NCBI RefSeq assembly: GCF_945859705.1
Contig: NC_079138.1
Span: 7,006,001-7,070,000, forward strand
DNA length: 64,000 bases
Source of the DNA: Episyrphus balteatus
Taxonomy: Eukaryota; Arthropoda; Insecta; Diptera; Syrphidae
Direction of reading: 5' to 3'
The notes under the pieces are model-generated. The model did not search any database, was not told where the DNA came from, and saw only the letters and a list, made by a program, of their open reading frames with translations. This document shows positions 55,351 to 64,000 of this stretch, one piece after another. Within the stretch, counting starts at the first letter, position 1; the number at the start of each line of letters is the position of its first letter. Position numbers and translations under genes: made by a program.

Positions 55351-58300
55351 ATGAATCGAACGGATGATGAAGAGGCTTCTGGATATGATGCTCCCCCGCC
55401 AACAACAAAATTACAAACTCCATCGAAAAATAATATAAATAATTTGCAAAATCATCAGCAATGGTGGCCGCCATCAAGGAATAACAAAAATCCTGTTTCT
55501 AATAATCTTAATCGTCAGTATGATCAACATCCACAACAACAACAACAAGATACAAATGCAATTCGAAAAGATTTTTATAATTCATTAAATACAATTGTAC
55601 ATGCAAATCAACAACAACTTCAATATGATGATAATAATGAAAAAAATAACTACAACACAACATCACAGAAGTTTGATTCGTTTGATGATGAAACAATATT
55701 GGAAGAAATTATTGATCGGACATCGCAGGATTCGCAATTGTTGGGAAATGGTAAGTTTTGAAAATAGCGACTATCTTCTTTTTTTCTAAACCGCACCACG
55801 GCAGGACTAATCGAAATGACGTTTTATTGGTCACATTTTGAAAGCAACCGCAATATGAAGCTCCATAAAAGCGAGGATCCAAAGACATTATTTTGGAAAT
55901 AAGTTTAGGTAGATACAAGAAAACAAACTTCAAATTTGAAAACTGTTCATTGTTAGAACTAAATGACGTTTACAGCAATTTCGCAATGCTCTTTGACATT
56001 AATGATTAGTTCTTTAAAAATCTTCATAGAACGAATGCTCAAACAATTTTATACAACATCCAAGTGCAGCAGAGTTCTATTTTAGATCTTCTCTCTTTAA
56101 ACGATGATTATTCCTCTGTTCTAAGCTCACTACAACAAACACGAAAGAAAAAAAATATGTTCACTATGGCGTATACGTATTTTTTTTAATATTATTTTTA
56201 AGTAATTTATCTGACAACATACATTTCTTCAATGTAGTTAAGAAAAACACTGCATAATTTGATACAAAATATGTTAGTATATTCTTATACTACGGAAGTT
56301 ATCTTGGCAAAAAACCATACAGAAAGCCGGTTAATCTTAATGTGGAATCCCCTTGATTTTAGGTGGTCCTTTTTCTCCGTGTATGTATTATTTAGTCTGT
56401 TGATATTACATTTGCCCACCTACTTGGGGCAATGACTTTTAACGCAAATTCACACTCCCGAAGATATTCATAGAACTATATGCTGTAGCACATCGAATCT
56501 ATTCATTACTAAAATGCGAGTATTCACTTCAGTAACGAGCAACAAAACTTTTCTTTCTAAACAAAGTCGATACTCGTATGTTTCGTAACTTGTACTGAAC
56601 GAAACATACGACAGATGCGAATTATACGTAATAAAAAACATACGGGTAATGACAAGATTACAATTCCACTACCGAATCCGATACATGAGATACGAAACTG
56701 AATGATACACTCAATTTGTCGCATCTCGTATCGGTATCGCTACCGTAGTCAGAATTTATAGTCAACGATTTCTCCGGTAGGATTTGAATTAAAATAAAAT
56801 GCACGACTGGGGTCGCACGTACTTGCTCTTGCAGTTCAAAGCACTTTTATGTTAGTTTACTTGTAGATTTTTAAAAGCTGGCTCTATATAAATTTAAAAA
56901 AAAAATTATATTGGGAAAGAGCCGACATTTAGGGCAAAATATTGTTAAATGAAAAAAAAAATTTTACATTTGACTTTTTTGGAAAAAATAAAAATGCAGT
57001 TTTATTGCAATCGCTTTGAATATTACGTCTACAAAGTTTAATAAAAATCGTTAGAGCCGTTTTCGAGTTATTTGGTATAATTTGAAAAATTTGTATGGGA
57101 GGTATAATTTTTTGACTTTTTTTGAGAAAAACTAAAAACGCAGTTTTATTGCAATTGCTTTGAATGTTACGTCTGCAAAGTTTAATCAAAATCGTTAGAG
57201 CCGTACACTTTCTAATCGAGTTATAAAAAAACAAAAAAAAACCAAGTTTCAGAATTCCATAAAAATCATCTGTACCAAATTTGAAGAAAATCCATCCACG
57301 CGTTTAGGCTGTGGAAATGTGTACAGGTGGACGCACAGACGCACTGACGGAATTGCGGGGCCCACTTTTTCGGAATTCTCCGTATGTTTGTACGTAATGT
57401 TGGTTTTGATTAAAACCTAAATTTTTTTTTTCGACACGAAACCAATACTTGCCCTATAGAGCAAGTAATAAATGAAAAATTTTCGGCATGGTTGTATTGA
57501 AGTGTTTATTTTCCGAGATCGATGAACGTGATGCAATTTTTAGAAAAAGAATTGTAATATAATTACTGAACGAAAATAAACATAATATTACCAAAGTTTT
57601 GTCGAATAGTTAGGAAAAAATATAAGAAAGTTTCCACGGCTATCTTCAAACGCTTATAACAAGAGAACCTTAAAATGTTGCTTAGACTTCACAAACAGTT
57701 TTTAGACATTCTAAAAATACCAAACGAAACATACGAAATACACGAAATTTCAAAAACATACGAAATATACGAAAAATACGAAAGTAAGGAATGTAACGAA
57801 TAACGATATCAATGATCTGGGTATTAGAACCAAAAGTAACATATACATATGCGGGTACTCATTTTGTCGTAATAGAACTGACTTTGGTAGAAATGAGCCA
57901 ATAGTAAAATCACAGAGAAAAATAGACCACATAAAATAGAACAAAAACAATCACATTTATCCATGGCAAATAGGAAACCCTACTAAAACAATAATGTTTT
58001 ATTTATTGTTTTAAAATCTGCATTTGTAGGGTTTTGACTAGAAAAGAAAAAACGACAATCTTCCCGGGGATTGAACTGAAGACTTCAACTTATTACTCGC
58101 ACACCATTTTTATTTTTAATTTTTCATCATCTTAAAACCATTTTAAAGCTGGACAACAACTCATATAAACTAGCCTACTTATCAATAACTTTTACAACTA
58201 ACTTAGCGGTCCTATACGGGCACTCTAAGTTATACTTCATTTTTCTTAATACTAATGCCTTTCGGCCCTAAAACTAATTTAACTCAAATATGTATTTAAA

Positions 58301-61300
58301 GGTTTTATTTTTCCCAAGAAATTACCTTACCACCTGAACCAACCTGTTATACAAATATTGATCATGATTTTTGTTCTAGTGCCAAGTTGAAAAATAAATT
58401 AACTATTCACTCAACTTTTAAGAAGATTTTCTCTATAAAAAATAATAAAAATCTCCATGGAAAAACTTTCTTAATCATTGACTTTAATAAGACCTCTTTA
58501 TAAAACCGCTCAATAAGGAAATCTGTTTGTTTTCAGGTGATTCACAAGATCACACAAAGGAATATTTAACATGGTGGTACTTCTTTGTTCTGAAAAACAA
58601 AAATTAAAGGAAGACTAAAACTGTACTTTTTTGTCCAGTAGTAGAAAAAATAAAATTCTTATAAACTGTTCCTTTCTTTTTTTGACTTTTTGATTTTTCT
58701 TGATAAAATTTAGATTTTTTAAACAACGGTTTCCTCTTGTAGATCCTAAAATTCGTTGTTTTTTCTTATTTTTGCTAGTTTTAAACTTTGTTCATGCTTT
58801 TTTTTTACATAATATTACGATATTTCTATTGAAAAAAGTTTAAATTAACGCGTGTGTTAGTTGCATATTAGCTTACTAACCACTAACACATGCTTTTAAG
58901 ATGAGCCTCTGATTGTATGTTGCAGCTTGTTCTAAGCTCACTAAATATGTTCACTATGGCGTATACGTACTTTGTTTTAAATATTGGATTTAAATAATTT
59001 ATCTGACAGTATAAATATCTTAAATTCAATTTTAAATGTAGTTTTAATATTAAAGAATAAAGAACTATTAAGTATATTCTTAAATATTTAGGTTTCTTTT
59101 GAAATCACATCCTGATTGCTAGCAACCACCCTTCCCAACAGTTTCAGTGTCTGAATTATATGTTGTTTTTGTTCTTATCATTTCGATTACATATTTTAAT
59201 GGAATTGTCAATTTAATTTCAAGATAGATATTTAGATATGAAATAAAAAAAAAACAATTTCACAAGATTATACACAAGTTGCTACTTTTATATACAAAAA
59301 GCTCTTGAAATTTTGATTGCTGGACTTGACTTTCAATAATAATCTAGCCTCATCGAAAACGTCCTTCGTGATATCATATTAAAAAATACACCATTAATTT
59401 TTGTTGTTAACTTCCCTTGGATTTATTATTAACGAGGGCGCTTTAACACTATTTCATGAACTATACTGGCAATTTTAATATATAATCCCCTTCTTTGTAT
59501 GAATACAATTTACTACTTTTTCTATCAAAACAAGGGAATACCTTATTAAATTCAATATTCTTTTTGCATGTTAAACGAGGGTGTAAATACACGAGCATAT
59601 CATACAGGTCGAATATGTTTTGTATGTCGCAGTCTTTCGCACCCCTCTAAAATTTGGTATTGAATTTTATTTATTTATTCAAATAAAAATAGAAACAGGA
59701 TTCTATCTCAGCAAAACCCAAAATAAAAATCTAGTTATTCAGGTGTGTGAGTAACCTGGTATTTTGACAGCTCTAACCTATATTTTGGAGAATTTGTTTA
59801 AATACTTTTTTACTTGCTCTTTAGGGCAAGTATTGGTTTCATGTCGAAAAAAAAATTGAGGTTTTAATCAAAACCCACATTACGATGATGGAGAACTCCG
59901 AAAAAGTGGGTCCGGCAATTCCGTCCATCCGTCTATCTGTCCACATTTCCACAGCCTAAAAGGGTGGACGGATTTTCTTCAGTTGATTTTTATGGAATTC
60001 TTTATTTTATGTCTCGCAAGAGCAAGTACGTGCCACCCCAGTCATGCATTTTATTTTTCAAGCAATGCTCATTTATCCTTTTTTAGCTGCTTGAAGCGCG
60101 TGTTATTTAAATAGCTGCTTAATTGTTTCACCACAAACAAAAAATGTTCGTATTTAAACACTTGAGAATGATGAACAAAATGTATGTAGAGCATCATACA
60201 GTGGGTTATCGAGCCTAAAACATTGGAATATTTTATTTAATTTTAAAACATTTTTGATTCTATTTCAGATAAATTTTATTCTAATTTTTTGTTTGATTTG
60301 ATTACTGTTCGGTGTAACTATCTGATAATATCAGATAGTATTTATTTTTTGAGCCACTTCAGAAAAAAAAAATTGATCTTAACTTATATATCTATACAAT
60401 GAGAACAAAAAAAAATTTGTCAAATATTTTATCCATTGACTTGTGTGGAGAGATTTTTCAACAAACTTGTTTTCTTATTTAAAACACAACATTTGAAATC
60501 TGAACGCTCTGTCTAACACATAGAACTAAAACAGAATTAATTTAACGTTGAGAATTTTTTACACCTGAACGTCGATCGACGACAAAATCCGTTGCTAACG
60601 GCCCTTTTATCGAAGCATTTTAACCAAACGTCAATATTTAACATGTGGTAGAAAATTTTAAGGCAATTTGAACACGGTTTAAGTTTATTTCATTTTGGGC
60701 ATTTCTTTTCCAAGTTTTGAATAAACATAGTCCACTGTCATGAATGTGATTACGATCTTCATCACCACAATCATCATCATCAGCAGCACAATCAAACAGA
60801 TCGAATCAACGATGATACTAATTAAATTCGGTTGTCCCCTGACTATGCCTGCCATTTACCCGTTTCCTATAAATATACACACATATAAAGTTTTATAAGT
60901 TACAGGATCGAAAAAAAATCTCGTCAACATTTGAGTGTTCAAGTCACTTTTCCATTCCATTCAGTTGGGCTTGAAATCACATTATGACAAAGAACATGAC
61001 GCTCTGTTACTGATTTGATGTGTGCTGGTGCTGCTGCTGACGCTGAGTATCAAAGAGCGTTTGTACTCAGCACATATCCCCGATCGTCGTTGATGGTTTT
61101 GTTGTTATCTTTTTAAATTAGCTTTATTGCTTATTATTTCATTTTTTTTTTTGTTTTGAAAATGAGCGTTTACCTGCTATAATAACTGCGACCGCAAAAC
61201 AACAGGTTGGTTTTTGATAAGACAGCGGTGGCTGAGCAGCGTTGAGCGGTGTTTGCGAGCTATTTGTGTGGTTTTTTTTTTATAATTTTTGTTGGATATC

Positions 61301-61869
61301 ATTAGTTAGCGTTTATCTGCTTAACGTAGAATACGTTTTGAAGCGTTTTTGCCAATGAAGACTTAGAATACTTGAGAAAGCTACTTTTAAAGTAAAAAGA
61401 GAAAAACCCTTAAAAAACTTTCTTAATGGCTAGTAAGTTTGATATCTTTGTACTTCAAATTGTTAATCAGAAATTAAAGATTTACATTTACACGTTGTTC
61501 TACCGTGACATTTGTTATATTATATTTATTAATGCTTTTTTTAAAATTATTAAAATGATTTTATTTTTATTTTTCATCAGAATCAAATCCTTGCGAGGGT
61601 CTTCTCAACCCAAACGAAGAGGATGCAATGAAAATCACCGGTTATCGACGCTCAAAAAGTCGAACATATCTTTGTTGGTTTTGCATATGTCTGACAGCTG
61701 GACTGCTGCGTTTGGTATTGCATTGGTGGCGTCATTGGTTTCTATTAGCAACGCATTCACAGTGTTCATTGGCTGTAGCTGAAAGAGTTTTAATCCAGGA
61801 GGATTATCAAGGCAAACATAAAGTTTATTATATCAAAGATGTAGTAACACTTTCCTTGGATTCTATTAA
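55351..61869 (+). CDS. ATP13A: P5B-type ATPase (ATP13A family), N-terminal exons only
   Basis: Two coding exons are visible: 55351-55750 and 61581-61869, joined in phase (a Glu codon split G|AA) across a 5.8-kb intron with GTAAGT and TTTTCATCAG. A further donor GTGAGT at 61870 leads past the window, so only about the first 230 residues are seen of a protein usually over 1,100. Residues 1-133 are Asn/Gln-rich and acidic near the end (DDETILEEIIDRTSQDSQLL). From about 145 comes the P5-ATPase N-terminal domain: EEDAMKITGYRRSKSR, a membrane-inserted Trp/Leu-rich segment ~162-192 (LLRLVLHWWRHWFLLA), then CSLAVAERVLIQEDYQGKHK. Family members are endolysosomal polyamine-exporting pumps. In Drosophila the likely counterpart is CG32000 (anne). 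The ATG at 55351 (ATCACCATGA) is preferred over upstream frames. No P-type core (DKTG) is within the window. Confidence 0.85.
56118..56239 (+). repeat. Direct repeat, first copy (with 58929-59042)
   Basis: GTTCTAAGCTCACTA, AATATGTTCACTATGGCGTA, TACGTA and AATTTATCTGACA occur in the same order and orientation here and at 58929-59042, with small indels. Both copies are inside the ATPase intron. They may be two copies of one short interspersed element. Confidence 0.75.
56820..57467 (+). repeat. TACTTGCTCT element, longer copy
   Basis: Runs from TACTTGCTCTTGC to AGAGCAAGTA (inverted ends). It includes GGAATTGCGGGGCCCACTTT and a tandem of two ~125-bp segments (GCAGTTTTATTGCAATCGCT near 56995 and GCAGTTTTATTGCAATTGCT near 57138). 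The flanking GCACGACTGGGGTCGCACG is shared with the second copy, so the mobile unit may start slightly upstream. Confidence 0.65.
58929..59042 (+). repeat. Direct repeat, second copy (with 56118-56239)
   Basis: Contains the same ordered words as 56118-56239 (GTTCTAAGCTCACTAAATAT, TGTTCACTATGGCGTATACG, AATTTATCTGACAG), lacking about 22 bases found in the first copy. Confidence 0.75.
59811..60028 (-). repeat. TACTTGCTCT element, internally deleted inverted copy
   Basis: The reverse complement matches 56820-57467 at both ends (GAATTGCCGGACCCACTTTT, CCTAAAGAGCAAGTA), but the interior between TGCTCTTGC and GAATTCCATAAAAA is missing. It is oriented opposite to the first copy, about 2.3 kb away. 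Confidence 0.65.
60720..61330. promoter_or_regulatory. Less AT-rich block before ATPase exon 2
   Basis: Within an AT-rich intron this block has mixed composition with repeats of CATCATCATC, GCTGGTGCTGCTGCTGACGC and GAGCAGCGTTGAGCGGTG. It sits 250-860 bp upstream of the second coding exon, which contains an in-frame ATG (61628). It could be an enhancer or alternative promoter; no core element was identified. Confidence 0.25.
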
Positions 61870-62367
61870 GTGAGTATTATATCTATTTTATACTTGGCTG
61901 TCAATAACTTTTATTATATATAAACATACAATAAAGGTTTTGCTTGAGCGAATGAGAGATATTAAGCTCAGTTAATAAAATAAAACCACAAAGGTTTTTT
62001 TGCATCTGAAACAAAACTGGTATTCAAATGCGAAAGAAAATATAAAACAAAAATAATGAAAAAGTAGGTTCCTCAGAAGAACTTGAATTTGCTAATAACT
62101 ATTGCCCATCTGATCCCTCTTTTACAAACTACTACTAATTTTGCATAATTATAACTGTCAGACAGACTATTTGTGATATTGGTGGTGAGAGAATGATAAA
62201 TTTAAGGGAAAGTTGGGGCCAGTGTAAATAAGAGAAAAGAATGGGAATTAAGGATAAGGATGCCCCTCATTTTAAACAAGACAGCATTTTAATGAGTATA
62301 GAGTATACAAGGGGTCAAAAGTTTTTAAATTTATTAAAGGTAATAGAATGTGTTTTATTAAAGATAA

Positions 62368-62865
62368 CACTGGTCAACAAAATCGAACCTTTTTTTATGT
62401 TTTTTGAAGTTTCTTAATTTTTTTTTACTAATTCGGCATCGCTGATTTTAAATCTGCCCTCAGTTCTTTTAATGAGATTTTATAACGGGAATATCTCGAA
62501 AACTCGAGGTGATAGAAATGTTCTGATTTCAGCACACCCAAAACATTAAGAAAAAATATTATTTTGTTCCTGAAACCAAAACACTATAAGCTGGGGAAAT
62601 AGTTAACAAGTACACAGAAAGAAATCGACTATCGAGATTCGAGATTTTATTACGGGAATATCTCAAAAACACATGCTAATAGAAAAATTTTGATTTCGGA
62701 TTCGAATTCAACACATCCAAATCCATCAAAAAAAATCGATTATTGAGATTTTGTAACGAGAATATCTCGAAAACGCAAGCGGTAGAAAATTTTTGACTTC
62801 AGCACCCCAAAAAACTTCGGAAAAGCTTGTCAAGCTTCGAAAAACAAAACCCTTGTTGCCCAGTG
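62368..62865. mobile_element. Modular element, copy D (TSD TAA)
   Basis: 498 bp with TAA at 62365-62367 and 62866-62868. The ends are CACTGGTCAACAAAATCGAA and TTGTTGCCCAGTG. Modules near 62467, 62640 and 62750 are all in one orientation (AACGGGAATATCTCGAAAAC and similar, then TTCTGATTTC and CAGCACACCCAAAAC), so here the modules are tandem rather than fold-back. Confidence 0.8.
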
Positions 62866-62882
62866 TAATAGAAAATTATCTT

Positions 62883-63060
62883 TGGTCTGACTTAAAACTT
62901 CGGTGTAAAACTATACAAAATTTATTGGAAATTTTCAAATCATAATCAGTAAAATAAAAGGAGTGCAATGCCTTTAGCACATTTGCAAATTTTGAAAATT
63001 GTCTATTAACTTTTACAGTTTTACCGAAGTTTTAAGTAAGACATTTCAAAACTACTCGTA
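62883..63060. repeat. Hairpin element
   Basis: GTCTGACTTAAAACTTCGGT near 62886 is answered by ACCGAAGTTTTAAGTAAGAC near 63024-63043; the inner arms AAATTTTCAAATC and GCAAATTTTGAAAATTG are also roughly complementary. It starts within about 20 bp of the end of copy D. Confidence 0.6.
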
Positions 63061-64000
63061 ATTTATCGATATTTTGTATGAAAACATTGAAAATTAATTC
63101 GGCACGGGTTAATATGATGATAAAGATTTGAAACTTTGGAAATATTTTTTTTTTTTTATTATTTAGAAATTTTTGAGCTTGTTTACTTATTAAAATTCAG
63201 TCATATTCAAAATAAGGAACACCCTACAAATAATTTCGCAAATTATATAATTTCGAATTTCAAATCGAATTTTTTAATTTCAAATTCAAACTGACCTAAT
63301 TTTCGAAATTATCTCATTTAGTCTGTAGTGAAATAGGGTTTTAACTCTTGAGAAACAGTAGTTATACTGAAACCATATTTGGGTAAAATCGAAGGAAGAA
63401 ATAAGGCCTTGTGTGTATTGTACTCATTTGGTTTCAGTATAACTTTTGTTTTTAAAAAAATTATAAGCGTCTAGTATTTGAAATCGCAGGGGAAAATCTT
63501 TGATGGAACCAGGCGCTCATAACAACTACAGTTTGGTCCCAGAGAATTATCGCAGATTAAAAGAGATGTGCTAAGTAAATTGATTTTTTTTTCTCCTGAA
63601 TAAACAATAGATTTTATGAAAACGTCGTCGGCGTTATCTATAGATTTTTATAAATATCGAAAGCTTATAATTTCATTCAATTAATAATTTTCATCATGCA
63701 AATTGAAGTATAACAAATAAATTACAATCCTATCTGTTTTATTTTTATCTTGATGGTTATTTTTAGAATAATACACCAAATCACACTACAAAATAAATTG
63801 TTGACTGTTATATATGTTATCGAGTTTAAAGATTTATAATAATATCTATGGAAATTAACTTAAGAATACACTTCAAGTCATATAAAATGTAAATGATAAA
63901 ATCTGCAATAAAATATGAAAAACGTCATACAATTTATGATGAATGTATTTTAATATAATCTGGATGTCAAAATTTCATCAAAAACATTTTAAAAACCTTT

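Larger units (their letters stand above)
61870..64000 (+). other. Intron of the ATPase gene running off the window
   Basis: No further coding exon matching the P5-ATPase family was found. Contains a modular element (62368-62865), a hairpin (62883-63060) and a short stem GTTATACTGAAACCA/TGGTTTCAGTATAAC at 63361/63429. Confidence 0.5.

Noticed and set aside
61426..61782. Frame of 118 codons covering the second ATPase exon
   Set aside because: Wrong frame relative to the P5-ATPase reading; the correct frame joins 55351-55750 in phase.

Overview
The window is nuclear DNA from an insect, almost certainly a fly (Diptera). It is AT-rich and intron-bearing, with long intergenic spaces and dense transposon debris. 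The protein-level anchor is a full-length homologue of Drosophila Lid/KDM5; a deduced protein of about 1,811 residues compares with about 1,840 recalled for D. melanogaster. No bacterial-style operons, rRNA or convincing tRNA genes are visible.

Three genes are supported, all on the + strand. (1) lid/Kdm5, 3424-9280, five coding exons, encodes a JmjN-ARID-PHD-JmjC-C5HC2-PLU1-PHD-PHD histone H3K4 demethylase. (2) An unnamed, apparently complete gene, 23577-29964, has six coding exons joined here by matching splice phases; it encodes 370 residues with a helix-hairpin-helix-like stretch and an acidic Ser/Thr/Asn-rich tail. Its first intron (4.6 kb) is full of dead retrotransposons. (3) The 5' end of a P5B-type ATPase (ATP13A family), with exons 55351-55750 and 61581-61869; the rest lies beyond the right edge. 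The genes show no obvious joint pathway.

The space between genes is dominated by mobile-element remains. There are three non-LTR retrotransposon bodies (11.3-14.8, 25.9-26.2 and 34.1-36.5 kb), short 5'-truncated LINE tails, and a Ty3/Gypsy integrase relic (24.2-25.6 kb) interrupted by a LINE tail flanked by a ~10-bp target duplication. There are also many non-coding inverted-repeat (fold-back/MITE) elements. Several can be delimited to the base because they interrupt a recognisable reading frame or because TIR and target duplication are visible.

The most striking structures are a 2,020-bp almost perfect palindrome (38433-40452); a modular element family (11814-12618, 42182-43087, 62368-62865, related 47559-48276) with CAC...GTG ends, 3-bp TAA/TTA duplications and ~110-bp internal modules in varying number and orientation; and a small element (43112-43509) carrying an inverted copy of an exon-like segment that also lies at 41420-41509. 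The palindromes would make long hairpin RNAs if transcribed. All of this was read by eye; no alignment, folding or database search was run.
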